From Agromyces laixinhei (lineage in GTDB: Bacteria; Actinomycetota; Actinomycetes; Actinomycetales; Microbacteriaceae), in NCBI RefSeq assembly GCF_006337065.1, contig NZ_CP040872.1, positions 2,480,001 through 2,544,000 of the forward strand: 64,000 nt of DNA, given 5' to 3'. This document shows positions 15,153 to 23,958 of this stretch, piece by piece (positions within the stretch are counted from its first letter, which is position 1; every line of letters starts with the position of its first letter). The notes below the pieces were generated by a model that saw only the letters and a program-made list of their open reading frames with translations, searched no databases and was not told where the DNA came from. Both the position numbers and the translations under genes were made by a program.

Positions 15153-17252
15153 TCACTCCCCCTGCGCCGACCCTCGAACCACGGTGATCGCCGCATTCCC
15201 TGACAGGTGATCCGTCGCCGACACGATGACCGGCAGCAGCGCGGCGCGCTTCGGCGACCGACCGTCGCCCGCCGCACGACCGACGAGTCGGCGTCCCAGC
15301 CACGGCGTCGCGTGCCGAAGGAGCCATTCGGCGTCGCCCACCGCAGTGAGCGCGAACTCCTCCTCCCGGTCGTGCATGACGTGGTCCAACTCACCGAGTA
15401 CGCTCGCGTCGGGCACGCCCAGCACCCGGGCTGCGGCGTACGCGATGCCGCGATGCCCGGCGGCGTTCAGGTGCACGCGATCCGCCGCCCAACGCTCGTC
15501 GTCGATGAGCCCGGAAACGGCATCGACGTCGAGGAGCATCGATCCGGTGGCATGGGCGAGCTCACGAAGCCTCGCGTTGTACACCCGGAAGCGGCGCCGG
15601 AAGAGCCGGGTCAACGGCCGGCGCGGCAGGAACGCGGTCACGAGCAGCACATCGCATCCGGTCGCCCGAAGCCGGGAGACTGCTTCGCCGAGGTCGTCGG
15701 CGAGGCGCACCGGCCGGGCGCCGCGCCCGACGAGGTCGTTCGCCCCGATGAGCACCGTCACCAGGTCGGCCCCGAGCGCCGCGGCCCTCGGCAGTTGTAC
15801 ATCGATCGCGTCGCGCACCCGGCGGCTCCGCACGGCGAGGTTGGCGTACGCGACCGATTCGCCCGCAGAGCTTCCGACGGCGATCAGCATCGCGAGTCGG
15901 TCGGCCCAGCCGCGGTACTCCCCTGCCGGCATGCGCGAGGTGTCGCAGAGTCCCTCGGTCAGCGAGTCTCCCACGGCGACGTAGCGACTCCAACGTCGCG
16001 GAGCCGGAGCCGGAGCCAGGGCCGAAGCTGAAGCCACGGGCGTGGATGCGGCGGGGCCCGCGTTCTGCGCGGTCGACGCGGGCGCCGGGGCATCCGTTGC
16101 GGAAAGGGCCGAAGCATCCCTTGCGGCGTCCGTCGCAGTGACGGGCGCGCGCCCGATCGCCGATTCGTAGTGGCCGACGAGCTCATCGCCGAGGCGGTCC
16201 CACCCCCGGCCGGCGACCGAGTCGCGTGCACGCTCGCCGAATGCCCGGCGCTTCGCGTCATCGCCCGTGAGGTCGCGCACTCGTTCGCGAAGGTCGTCGA
16301 GGTCGCCCGGGCGGTAGAGCCACCCGTTCGTGCTGTTCTGCACGAGGTCGACGGGGCCGCCGCGCCCGGTTGCGACGACCGGCACCCCGCTCGCCATCGC
16401 CTCCTGCACGGTCTGGCAGAAGGTCTCGCTCTCGCCGGGGTGCACGAAGACGTCGAGGCTCGCCATCGCGCGTGCCAGTTCGTCGCCGCCGAGGAAGCCG
16501 GTGAAGCGGGCGCCGGGCAGCATTCGCTCGAGCAGAGCCCGAGACGGGCCGTCGCCGATCACGACGAGCCGCACGCCGGGCAGGGCCGTGATCGCGCGAA
16601 GATCCTCGACCTGCTTCTCGGGCGCGAGGCGGCCGACGTAGCCGACGAGCACCTCGCCGCCCGGCGCCATGTCGCGGCGCCACGCCTCGTCACGTCGCAT
16701 CGGCGAGAAGCGTTCGGTGTCGACACCGCGCCGCCACAGCCGCAGCCGGTCGACCCCGAGGGACTCGAGCTTGTCGACCGCCGACGACGACGGTGCGAGG
16801 GTCAGCGTGGCGCGCCGGTGCAGGCGTCCGAGATGCCTCGTGAGGGCGGGCGCCGCGCCGGGCACCCCGTACCGCTGCGCATATGACGGGATGTCGGTCT
16901 GGTAGACCGCGACGCTCGGGATGCCGAGCGACTCTGCGGCGAGCACCCCGCGCCAGCCCAGCACGAACGGCGACGCGAGGTGCACGACGTCGGCCCGGTG
17001 AGCGCGCATCACCTCGGCGAGCCGGTGCGCGCCCGCGAGCGTCACCCGCACGTCGGGGTAGCTCGGCAGCGGCACCGACGGGAGGAGCACGGCGCGGGCG
17101 CCGTAGAGGGTGTGGTCGATCGGCCCCGAGCGCGGGGCGATCACGAGGGCGTCGTGCCCCCGGCGTTCGAGGTGGCGCAGCGCCTGGAGCAGCGAGTGCG
17201 TCACGCCGTTCATGTGCGGGAGGAACGATTCTGCGAGGAGGACGACCTTCAC
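15153..17252 (-). CDS. GT4 glycosyltransferase fused to an SGNH hydrolase/acyltransferase domain
   Basis: About 699 residues from GTG 17252. Residues 1-365 are a GT-B mannosyltransferase-like GT4 domain: KVVLLAESFLPHMNGVTHSL, VAVYQTDIPSYAQRYGVPG, GYVGRLAPEKQVEDL, FVHPGESETFCQTVQEAMAS. Residues 366-416 form an Ala/Pro/Thr linker. Residues 417-699 are a complete SGNH domain: VAVGDSLTEG, LIGANDLVGRG and DRVHLNAAGH carry Ser, Asn-Asp and Asp-His. GT4 enzymes of this type extend mannolipids from GDP-mannose in the cytosol; the fused esterase may deacylate or acylate the product. GGAGG is very close to GTG 17252; ATG 17318 is an alternative start. Confidence 0.85.
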   Translation of the reverse strand: MKVVLLAESFLPHMNGVTHSLLQALRHLERRGHDALVIAPRSGPIDHTLYGARAVLLPSVPLPSYPDVRVTLAGAHRLAEVMRAHRADVVHLASPFVLGWRGVLAAESLGIPSVAVYQTDIPSYAQRYGVPGAAPALTRHLGRLHRRATLTLAPSSSAVDKLESLGVDRLRLWRRGVDTERFSPMRRDEAWRRDMAPGGEVLVGYVGRLAPEKQVEDLRAITALPGVRLVVIGDGPSRALLERMLPGARFTGFLGGDELARAMASLDVFVHPGESETFCQTVQEAMASGVPVVATGRGGPVDLVQNSTNGWLYRPGDLDDLRERVRDLTGDDAKRRAFGERARDSVAGRGWDRLGDELVGHYESAIGRAPVTATDAARDASALSATDAPAPASTAQNAGPAASTPVASASALAPAPAPRRWSRYVAVGDSLTEGLCDTSRMPAGEYRGWADRLAMLIAVGSSAGESVAYANLAVRSRRVRDAIDVQLPRAAALGADLVTVLIGANDLVGRGARPVRLADDLGEAVSRLRATGCDVLLVTAFLPRRPLTRLFRRRFRVYNARLRELAHATGSMLLDVDAVSGLIDDERWAADRVHLNAAGHRGIAYAAARVLGVPDASVLGELDHVMHDREEEFALTAVGDAEWLLRHATPWLGRRLVGRAAGDGRSPKRAALLPVIVSATDHLSGNAAITVVRGSAQGE

Positions 17253-17446
17253 GCCTCCAGCGTGAGGGGTGCGCGGGAGCGAGCACCCCGGAATCGCCCG
17301 CAGGAACCGAGGATTCATCGATCCGTCGACTCCTGTTCGCCGCCGCGTCGTCGAGACGCTCCGTGCGGCCCGTGCGGGTCTCGCTTTCCGCCCGGGCGTG
17401 GCGCAAGATGGGTCGTACGCACACACATCATTCGAGGGGGAATGCC

Positions 17447-17653
17447 ATGTCATCCGTCGCACGTGTCACCACGATCACCGTCCGCTCCGAACAGGGATTC
17501 GACGACGCGGTCGCCACCGGCGTCGCGCGAGCATCGGAGACCCTGCGCAACGTCACCGGCGCCTGGGTGAAGGAACAGAAGGTCGACGTCGCCGACGGCA
17601 CGGTCTCGGCCTGGTCGGTCACGCTCGAGGTGACCTTCGTGCTCGACGACTGA
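17447..17653 (+). CDS. Dodecin-family flavin-binding protein
   Basis: 68 residues, the full length of dodecin. VARVTTITVRSEQGFDDAV, GVARASETLRNVTGAWVKEQ and the final strand SAWSVTLEVTFVLDD match the beta-alpha-beta-beta fold of the dodecameric flavin store, including the Trp that stacks on the isoalloxazine ring. GAGGGGG is 6-7 nt before ATG 17447. Dodecins buffer FMN/FAD and riboflavin; the flavin enzymes encoded at 18.3-20.1 kb are possible beneficiaries, though that is only proximity. Confidence 0.92.
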   Translation: MSSVARVTTITVRSEQGFDDAVATGVARASETLRNVTGAWVKEQKVDVADGTVSAWSVTLEVTFVLDD

Positions 17654-17703
17654 AACACGCGCCGAGACATCCGCTGTTCACCTCGCCGGGCTAGAACGGG
17701 CGA

Positions 17704-18381
17704 GTGGATGACGCATGGCTCGTCTCGCTCGCCGCCTCGCCGTGGCTGCTGCCCGCGGTCTTCGCGCTCGTCGTCGGCGATGCCTTCTTCGTCGTGCTGC
17801 CGAGCGAGACGGTCGTCGTGGCGCTCGGCGCGCTGTCGGCATCGACCGGGTCACCGCAGCTCTGGCAGCTCGTGCCCGTCGCCGCCGCCGGTGCGGTCGT
17901 GGGCGACGGGCTGTGCTACCTGATCGGTCGACGGGTCGGCCTCGATCGGTGGCGCTGGCAACGCACGGGTCGCACCGCGACGGCGATCGGGAAGATCCGC
18001 ACCGCCGTGCACCGCAGAACCGCGCTGCTCGTGTTCACGGCCCGCTACGTGCCGTTCGCCCGCATCGCCGTGAACCTGGCCGCCGGAGCGGGCCGGGTTC
18101 CGCTCCGGCGTTACCTGCCGCTGTCTGCCGCGGCCGGGATGGCCTGGGCGTTGTTCAACGTCGCGATCGGCTCGATCGTGGGCGGCCTCCTGCGTGACTC
18201 TCCGCTCCTCGCGGCCGCGATCTCCGTTCCGATCGCGATCGTGCTCGGCGTCGTCGTCGACCGTGTGGTCGTGCTGCTCGATGACCGCCGTGCCCGAGGC
18301 GAAGCGTCACTCGCCGGCGAGACCGCCGATGAGGTGCCCGAAGGGACGATCGAGGGCGAAGGGATCCCTGATGTTCGCTGA
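17704..18381 (+). CDS. DedA/VTT-family membrane protein
   Basis: A 225-residue integral membrane protein. FALVVGDAFFVVLPSETVVVAL, AGAVVGDGLCYLIGRRVGLDR and FTARYVPFARIAVNLAAG are the DedA core (re-entrant loops, G-R/F-x-R-x-x-P motif), followed by two hydrophobic helices and a charged tail. The family flips or transports phospholipid and undecaprenyl phosphate and supports envelope homeostasis. GTG 17704 lies 6 nt after TAGAAC (17692-17697), suggesting a leaderless mRNA. Its last 75 bp overlap the 3' end of the frameshifted reductase on the other strand. Confidence 0.88.
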   Translation: MDDAWLVSLAASPWLLPAVFALVVGDAFFVVLPSETVVVALGALSASTGSPQLWQLVPVAAAGAVVGDGLCYLIGRRVGLDRWRWQRTGRTATAIGKIRTAVHRRTALLVFTARYVPFARIAVNLAAGAGRVPLRRYLPLSAAAGMAWALFNVAIGSIVGGLLRDSPLLAAAISVPIAIVLGVVVDRVVVLLDDRRARGEASLAGETADEVPEGTIEGEGIPDVR

Positions 18382-18938
18382 GCGGTCGCTCGCTGCGACG
18401 AGCGCCGCGAGTTCGCCCCGAGGCCCGCTCGATGCGCGCGGGCAGCGTCTTCACGCTGTCGGCCGATTCGCCCCAGTCACCGGTCGCGGCGAACACCCCG
18501 GTCGGTGCGACGACGGCGTGCAGGTAGGTGAACATCGGCCGCAGCGCGTAGTCGAGTGCGAGCGAGTGCCGCGGCGTGCCCGGCAGTGGCGCCGATCACG
18601 ACGGGCAGTCCGGCGAGCGCGTCGCTGTCGATCACATCGAAGAACGACTTGAAGAGTCCCGAGTAGCTCGTCGTGAAGATCGGCGTGACGGCGATCAGCC
18701 CGTCGGCGCCGGTGACGGCCTCGATCACGGCCTCGAGCTTCGGGCTCGGAAAGCCCGTGAGCATGTGATTCATGATGTCGGTCGCGACATCCCGGAGCTC
18801 GAAGGTCTCGACGGTCGTGTCGATGCCGTCTTCGGCGAGCCTGGCAACGGCGGCCCCACTGAGCTTGTCGGCCAGCATGCGGGTCGACGAGGGCTGGCTG
18901 AGTCCGGCGGAGACGACGGCGAGGGCGCGGGTGGTCAT
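18307..18938 (-). pseudogene. CE1759-family NAD(P)H:FMN reductase with two frameshifts
   Basis: Frame one gives SAGLSQPSSTRMLADKLS and VTPIFTTSYSGLFKSFFDVI, typical of the flavodoxin-like FMN reductase that partners CE1758 luciferase-like enzymes. It is lost after GATAG at the C-run 18579-18581. One base less there continues as TPRHSLALDYALRPMFTYLH...TGDWGESADSVKTLP. A second extra base in the C-run 18416-18419 breaks the frame again; correcting it gives ELAALVAASDRSANIRDPF and a stop at 18307. The corrected length, 209 residues, equals the family length. The first frame alone stops at 18477 (153 residues). The start overlaps the LLM gene stop as ATGA. Sequencing error or true inactivation are both possible. 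Confidence 0.85.
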
Positions 18939-20089
18939 GCTCCGGCCCCTGTCACGGTTGCAGCGCCGAACGCGGCCCCCTTCGTCGCGGCATCCGCTCC
19001 GCCTTCGACCTTCACCGAGTTGCGAAGCGCGACGAGCGACGCGTGCGTCGGGGCATCCGGAACCGTCTCGGGGCGGTTCTTCGCGAATTCGCGGCGCAGC
19101 ACCGGCACGACCTCGGAGCCGAGCAGGTCGAGCTGCTCGAGCACGGTCTTCAGCGGCAGACCGGCGTGATCCATGAGGAAGAGCTGGCGCTGGTAGTCGC
19201 CGACGTAGTCGCGGAAGCCGAGGGTCTTGTCGATGACCTCCTGCGGGCTGCCGACCGTGAGGGGGGTCTGCGAGGTGAACTCCTCGAGGCTCGGACCGTG
19301 CCCGTACACGGGCGCGTTGTCGAAGTACGGGCGGAACTCGCGCACGGCGTCCTGCGAGTTCTTGCGCATGAACACCTGGCCGCCGAGGCCGACGATCGCC
19401 TGGGCAGCGGTGCCGTGACCGTAGTGCTCGAAGCGCTGACGGTAGAGCCCAACCATGCGCCGGGTGTGCGAGGCAGGCCAGAAGATGTGGTTCGCGAAGA
19501 AGCCGTCGCCGTAGTACGCCGCCTGCTCGGCGATCTCGGGGCTGCGGATCGAGCCGTGCCAGACGAACGGCGGCACGTCGTCGAGCGGGCGCGGCGTGGA
19601 CTGGAAGCCCTGCAACGGCGTGCGGAACTGGCCCTCCCAGTCGACGAAGTCCTCATGCCACAGACGGCGCAGCAGGTTGTAGTTCTCGAGCGCGAGGTCG
19701 ATGCCCTGGCGGATGTCCTTGCCGAACCACGGGTAGACCGGCCCGGTGTTGCCGCGGCCGAGCATGAGGTCGACGCGGCCGTCGGCCACGTGCTGGAGCA
19801 TCGCGAAATCTTCGGCGATCTTCACGGGGTCGTTCGTCGTGATGAGCGTCGTCGAGGTCGTCAGTTCGATCTTCGAGGTCTTCGCCGCGATGTAGGCGAG
19901 GGTCGTGCTCGGCGAGGAGGAGAAGAATGGCGGGTTGTGGTGCTCGCCGAGGGCGAAGACGTCGAGGCCGACCTCTTCGGCGTGCTGGGCGATCGTCAAC
20001 ACATCGGTGATGCGGTCGTGCTCGCTCGGCGTGCGCCCCGTCGTCGGGTCCTGGGTGATGTCGCTGACGGTGAAGATTCCGAACTGCAT
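18935..20089 (-). CDS. CE1758-family FMN-dependent luciferase-like monooxygenase
   Basis: A 384-residue LLM-class flavoenzyme. The TIM-barrel marks are VFALGEHHNPPFFSSSPS, ELTTSTTLITTNDPVKIAED and VDLMLGRGNTGPVYPWFGKD, and the C-terminal FMN region continues through YYGDGFFANHIFWP. It would oxidise an unknown substrate with reduced FMN supplied by the adjacent reductase, with which it overlaps by 4 nt. AGGAGG lies 5 nt before ATG 20089. Because the partner reductase is frameshifted, the pair may not work unless another reductase feeds it. A TACATGC-TTTT-GCATGTA palindrome lies 41 bp upstream. Confidence 0.9.
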   Translation of the reverse strand: MQFGIFTVSDITQDPTTGRTPSEHDRITDVLTIAQHAEEVGLDVFALGEHHNPPFFSSSPSTTLAYIAAKTSKIELTTSTTLITTNDPVKIAEDFAMLQHVADGRVDLMLGRGNTGPVYPWFGKDIRQGIDLALENYNLLRRLWHEDFVDWEGQFRTPLQGFQSTPRPLDDVPPFVWHGSIRSPEIAEQAAYYGDGFFANHIFWPASHTRRMVGLYRQRFEHYGHGTAAQAIVGLGGQVFMRKNSQDAVREFRPYFDNAPVYGHGPSLEEFTSQTPLTVGSPQEVIDKTLGFRDYVGDYQRQLFLMDHAGLPLKTVLEQLDLLGSEVVPVLRREFAKNRPETVPDAPTHASLVALRNSVKVEGGADAATKGAAFGAATVTGAGA

Positions 20090-20129
20090 GGCGGCCTCCT
20101 GGGCTCATCCTCGTGGGAGCTTTCCGTGA

Positions 20130-20147
20130 TACATGCTTTTGCATGTA
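20130..20147. promoter_or_regulatory. Inverted repeat upstream of the CE1758-like operon
   Basis: TACATGC-TTTT-GCATGTA, 7-bp perfect arms, lies 41-58 bp upstream of ATG 20089 in an AT-richer patch. Size and position fit an operator for a dimeric repressor (MarR- or TetR-like). No regulator gene is adjacent. Confidence 0.55.
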
Positions 20148-20205
20148 CTTTACCGAACGGATGCCTCACCTCCACTATTCCCGAATGGCAGGTGCCGGCG
20201 TGCGC

Positions 20206-20247
20206 GACGAAGAGCGGGGGCGCCGCGCGGCGCCCCCGCCCTTCGTC
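20206..20247. terminator. Strong terminator with 26-bp perfect palindrome
   Basis: The central 26 bp (20214-20239) are a perfect palindrome starting GCGGGGGCGCCGC, flanked by GACGAAG/CTTCGTC that lengthen the stem. It follows the M28 peptidase stop (minus strand) and separates it from the flavin operon. Confidence 0.85.
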
Positions 20248-20282
20248 TTCGCGTCAGCCGAGTCGTCTTCGTGTCAGCCGAG
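20243..20282. repeat. Two tandem 20-bp repeats
   Basis: TCGTCTTCGCGTCAGCCGAG at 20243-20262 is followed by TCGTCTTCGTGTCAGCCGAG at 20263-20282, spanning the stop codon of the M28 peptidase gene. The second copy supplies the stop, so the duplication probably arose at the gene end and left the protein intact. Confidence 0.9.
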
Positions 20283-21863
20283 CTCGCCGTGCTCGTGGCC
20301 TCCACCGCCGCCGACCGTGCCCTGCGGGCCGGCCGGATCCGGGAGGAAGTTGAACGGCAGCTTCTTGCCCTTCACCCCGTTGACGTCTTCGGTGGAGTAC
20401 GCGTACGTGAGCACCGCGGTCGCGATCGCACCCGTGTTCACCAACAGCGCTTTACGGTCGATGTTCTCGATCGTGTCGCACGCGATGTGGTAGCACTGGT
20501 CGAGTTGCTCACCTGCGGTGCCGCCCCAGATCGCCGCCTGCTGCTCGGTCTTCACGACCTCGGCTCCGGTGAACAGGCCGCCTGCCGGAATGCCGTTGAG
20601 GATGAAGGCCTCGTAGTCGCTCCGCCCCGAGAACTCCGCATCGTCGTACGGGATGTGGAGCAGGGTGAAGTAGCTCTCGAAGAGGTCCTCGATGGCGATC
20701 GACCCCTCGGGCACCGGCACTGGCGCCTCGTACCCCGACTCGTCGCTGTCGTAGATCATGAACATGTAGTTCGGCGACGCGATCATGTCGAAGTTGAGGT
20801 AGAGCGCGATCTCATCCTTCTCGGCCTGCGAGAGGCCGGCGACGTACGCGGCCGAGCCCAGGAGCCCGGACTCCTCCGCGCCCCACCAGGTGAACCGAAG
20901 CGTGTTCTGGGGCTTCAGTTTGCCGATGTTCTCGGCGATCTCCAGCAGCGCGGCCGAACCGCTCCCGTTGTCGTTGATGCCGGGGCCGGCCTGTACCGAG
21001 TCGAGGTGCGCACCTGCCATGACGACGTTCTGGTCGTTCTTGCCGGGAAGCTCGGCGATCACGTTGGTCTGCGGCCGCTCCTCGGGCTCGGGCACGAAGG
21101 CCTTCGCCGTCGATCCTGTCTCCGCGAGCGCGACGCCCTGATCGAAGCTCGCACCGACCACCGGTATCAGCAGCGGGTCGGGATTCTCGCCGATGAGCGT
21201 TCCCGTGACGAGACCCGATCGTTCGGGCGTGTTGCCCTGGTTGAAGATGATCACCGCTTCGGCCCCGGCATCCTGTGCGTTCTTCGCCTTGACGCCGAAC
21301 TCGCAGGTGCCGCGCTGGATGAGCGCGATGTCGCTCTCGCCCGAGAAGTCGAGCCCGACGAAGTCTGCTGCCTCGCAGCCGCTCGTCACGGGGTCGTACG
21401 GCGCGGTGAGCACGACATCGACGGGAACGACGGTGCCCTCGACCGTTCCCGAACCGGTGCCGGTGAACGACTCGGTCTCGTAGACGGCGGCGACCGGCGT
21501 CAACTGCTCGAGCGAGGCGGGCCCGGTGTACGTGTAAGGGAACTCCTCGAGCGTCACCTGCCAGCCCGCGTCTTCGAGCGTCTCAGCCACGTAGTCGACG
21601 CTGGCGTCGTAGCCGGGCAGGCCGGCCGCACGGTTGCCGCCGTTCTCGTCGGCGATCTGCTGGAGCTTGTCGAGGTGGGCCATGATGCCGAACGGTCTCA
21701 CGCACTCGAGGAGCTTGGCCGCGGTGTTGTTGTTGCGATTGTCGCACTTGGCGGATGGCCCGGCCACGGCCGCCCCCGCCGGAATCAGCGCCACGGTGAA
21801 CGCCGCGACGGTCGCGATCGCGGTCACCTTGGCCCGCCTGGAACGTGTTGCAGATGGGTACAT
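20274..21863 (-). CDS. Secreted M28-family aminopeptidase with PA domain
   Basis: 529 residues from ATG 21863, with GGGGAG upstream. A signal peptide (VTAIATVAAFTVALIPAG) precedes a PA insert domain (DFVGLDFSGESDIALIQRGT, AVIIFNQGN). The di-zinc M28 domain follows with ligands in AGAHLDSV, INDNGSGSAALLE, WGAEESGLLGS, NFDMIAS and CYHIACDTI. The tail is short and Gly/His-rich. It resembles Streptomyces griseus aminopeptidase and probably releases N-terminal residues from peptides outside the cell. The longer frame upstream of 21863 lacks a signal peptide start and is rejected. Confidence 0.93.
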   Translation of the reverse strand: MYPSATRSRRAKVTAIATVAAFTVALIPAGAAVAGPSAKCDNRNNNTAAKLLECVRPFGIMAHLDKLQQIADENGGNRAAGLPGYDASVDYVAETLEDAGWQVTLEEFPYTYTGPASLEQLTPVAAVYETESFTGTGSGTVEGTVVPVDVVLTAPYDPVTSGCEAADFVGLDFSGESDIALIQRGTCEFGVKAKNAQDAGAEAVIIFNQGNTPERSGLVTGTLIGENPDPLLIPVVGASFDQGVALAETGSTAKAFVPEPEERPQTNVIAELPGKNDQNVVMAGAHLDSVQAGPGINDNGSGSAALLEIAENIGKLKPQNTLRFTWWGAEESGLLGSAAYVAGLSQAEKDEIALYLNFDMIASPNYMFMIYDSDESGYEAPVPVPEGSIAIEDLFESYFTLLHIPYDDAEFSGRSDYEAFILNGIPAGGLFTGAEVVKTEQQAAIWGGTAGEQLDQCYHIACDTIENIDRKALLVNTGAIATAVLTYAYSTEDVNGVKGKKLPFNFLPDPAGPQGTVGGGGGHEHGELG

Positions 21864-22018
21864 CGTCTCCCCTTCCGTGCCGGTTCGTCTTCGTTGACCC
21901 CCGGACGGGGGCCAGCATAGGCAGATCACTCCCCCGTCCGACAGCCCTGATGCCAAATCGACCGCTACGACGCACGGATCGAGCGTGAAACGACCGCTCC
22001 GTGGCTAGACTCGCCGTG

Positions 22019-22834
22019 ATGGGCACCATTTCGGTCGTCATTCCGAGCCTGAACGACGCGGTCTTCCTCACCGTGTGCCTCGATGCGCTCGCGAAGCAGA
22101 CCCGGCGCCCCGACGAGATCATCGTCGTCGACAACGGCTCGACGGATGCCTCGGCCGACGTCGCCCGTGCCGCGGGCGCTCGGGTGGTGCACGAGCCGCT
22201 GCGCGGCATCTGGCCGGCGACGGCTGCCGGCTTCGACGCGGCTTCCGGCGATCTGCTCGCCCGTCTCGACGCCGACTCGGTGCCCGCGCCCGACTGGGTC
22301 GGCGAGGTCGAGCGGCGCATGAGCCGGCCCGACCGACCCGCGGTCGTGACGAACGGGGGCACGTTCTACGGGCGCAACGCGCTGGTGCGATGGATCGCCC
22401 GCAACATCTACATCGGCGGCTACTTCACCGTGATCGGCCCGTTGCTCGGGCACCCGCCGATCTTCGGCTCGAACTACGCGATGCGGGCCGACGCGTGGGC
22501 GATGCTCCGCGATCTCGTGCACCGTGACCGCGCCGACCTGCACGACGACCTCGACCTGTCGTGGTGGATGCAGCCCGGCATGACGGTCGTGCGCGACCGC
22601 CGGCTCGTCGTCGGCGTCTCGGCACGCCCGTTCGACAGCTTCGGCGGGCTCGCCCGCCGCGTGCGCATGGCGTTCCACACCATGTCCGTGGAGTCGCGGG
22701 AGTGGCCGCCGCTGCAACGACGTGCCGATCGCCGCCGCGGATCCGTGCAGGTGTGGGCCTGGGAGGCGGCAACGGGAGACCGGCAGGCCGACGCTCATTC
22801 CGGCGAGCCCGACCCCGACGGTGCTGCGGCATAG
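22019..22834 (+). CDS. Glycosyltransferase family 2
   Basis: 271 residues. The GT-A fold is clear: TISVVIPSLNDAVFLTVCLD, RRPDEIIVVDNGSTDASADV, and the metal-binding D-x-D in ARLDADSVPAPDW, followed by the acceptor region FGSNYAMRADAW and DLHDDLDLSWWM. No membrane helix is seen. ATG 22019 lies 7 nt after TAGACT (22006-22011), so the mRNA is probably leaderless and the upstream GTG 22001 is not the start. Donor and acceptor sugars cannot be read; family members often build cell-surface glycans. Confidence 0.9.
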   Translation: MGTISVVIPSLNDAVFLTVCLDALAKQTRRPDEIIVVDNGSTDASADVARAAGARVVHEPLRGIWPATAAGFDAASGDLLARLDADSVPAPDWVGEVERRMSRPDRPAVVTNGGTFYGRNALVRWIARNIYIGGYFTVIGPLLGHPPIFGSNYAMRADAWAMLRDLVHRDRADLHDDLDLSWWMQPGMTVVRDRRLVVGVSARPFDSFGGLARRVRMAFHTMSVESREWPPLQRRADRRRGSVQVWAWEAATGDRQADAHSGEPDPDGAAA

Positions 22835-22850
22835 GTGCAGCAGTTCGACG

Positions 22851-23837
22851 CTATGGCGTGAGATCGGTCTCCGCGAAGAGCGCGAGCATGTCGCGCGCGA
22901 GCTGGTGCGGCGCCGTCTCGCATGGGCTGTGTCCGGCGGGATACACCGCCAGTCGCGCCCCGATCTCGGCGGCGAACCGTTCGTGCAACCACCGCGGCCA
23001 CAGGTCGTGCTCCCCGACGGCCACGAGCTTCGGAATCGTCGTCGCGGCCAGCTGCGCCCGCAGGTCGGGTGTCTGCATCATGAGGGCGATGATGTCGTCG
23101 ACGCTCTCACGCCGGGTGAGCGCGAAGCGTTCGCGCACGAACGCGAGCCGGCCCGGCGGCACCCGGTTGAGGTTGTTGCGGATGCCCCACAGCATGAGTG
23201 CTGCGCCCTGGCGCGGTGAGGTGAATCCGCTGATCGCACCGATGCGCTTGATGCTGCGGAACACCTGGCCGGGCTCTGGCGGGGCGCTCATCAGGGTGAG
23301 GCTCGCGAAGCGCTGGGGCCGCTCGAGCAGTGCGAGTTCGGCGAGGGTGCCGGCGAAGCTGTAGCCGAGCACGTGCGCGGGCGAGCCGCCGTCGTCGAGC
23401 ACCGCGAGCAGGTCGTCGAGGAAGAGCCGCTCGTCATAGCGCAGCCGCGGTGGCCGAAGGTTCCAGGGCCCGGCTCGCCACGACTCGTACTGCCCGGCGA
23501 GGTCGAACGACTCGACGCGGTAGCCCGCCTTCGCGAGGAGCGGCAGCATGAGCACGAAGTCCTCTTTCGAGCCGGTGGCGCCCGGCACGAGCACGACGCG
23601 CGGACCCGATGCCGGACCGAGTGCGACACGTGCGAGCGTTCCGCTCGGTGCTGCGAAGTCCGAGCGTTCGGCGCCCTCGGGAAGAACCCGCCAATCGAGA
23701 TCGGTGATGACGGCATCGGCCAGACGCGCGGCATCCGGAGTGGGCGCGGCATCGACGGCGACGTCGGAATTCGACAATGCATCGGATTCCGGCCGGCGCC
23801 GACGGAACGAACCCAGCGCACCTCCGAATGCGGCCAC
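22851..23837 (-). CDS. Alpha/beta hydrolase
   Basis: 328 residues from GTG 23837, chosen because TATCGT (23844-23849) is exactly 6 nt upstream. The fold shows RVVLVPGATGSKEDFVLMLP (oxyanion strand), nucleophile elbow HVLGYSFAGTLAELALL (G-Y-S-F-A-G), acid in VAVGEHDLWPRWLHERF and the histidine in VYPAGHSPCE, so the Ser-Asp-His triad is complete. About 50 polar N-terminal residues precede the domain. The substrate is unknown. It converges on GT2 with a 16-bp gap. Confidence 0.88.
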   Translation of the reverse strand: MAAFGGALGSFRRRRPESDALSNSDVAVDAAPTPDAARLADAVITDLDWRVLPEGAERSDFAAPSGTLARVALGPASGPRVVLVPGATGSKEDFVLMLPLLAKAGYRVESFDLAGQYESWRAGPWNLRPPRLRYDERLFLDDLLAVLDDGGSPAHVLGYSFAGTLAELALLERPQRFASLTLMSAPPEPGQVFRSIKRIGAISGFTSPRQGAALMLWGIRNNLNRVPPGRLAFVRERFALTRRESVDDIIALMMQTPDLRAQLAATTIPKLVAVGEHDLWPRWLHERFAAEIGARLAVYPAGHSPCETAPHQLARDMLALFAETDLTP

Positions 23838-23875
23838 GCCTTCACGATAGCGGCGACCGTTGCGCCGGCGCATCG

Positions 23876-23932
23876 ACCGCACTGAGCTGTCACTACCGCA
23901 CTGAGCCGTCACGACCGCACTGAGCCTTCGCA
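23876..23932. repeat. Three tandem 19-bp repeats
   Basis: ACCGCACTGAGCTGTCACT (23876-23894), ACCGCACTGAGCCGTCACG (23895-23913) and a diverged third (23914-23932) lie between the hydrolase and thioredoxin promoters. They sit just upstream of both -10 hexamers, so copy number could alter either promoter. Confidence 0.9.
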
Positions 23933-23958
23933 CAGCGATCGACGCTTAGGCTGAATGC

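Noticed and set aside
15153..17462. Longer N-terminus for the glycosyltransferase-SGNH protein
   Set aside because: The extra residues are low-complexity and lie across the dodecin promoter; the conserved domain starts at KVVLLAES.
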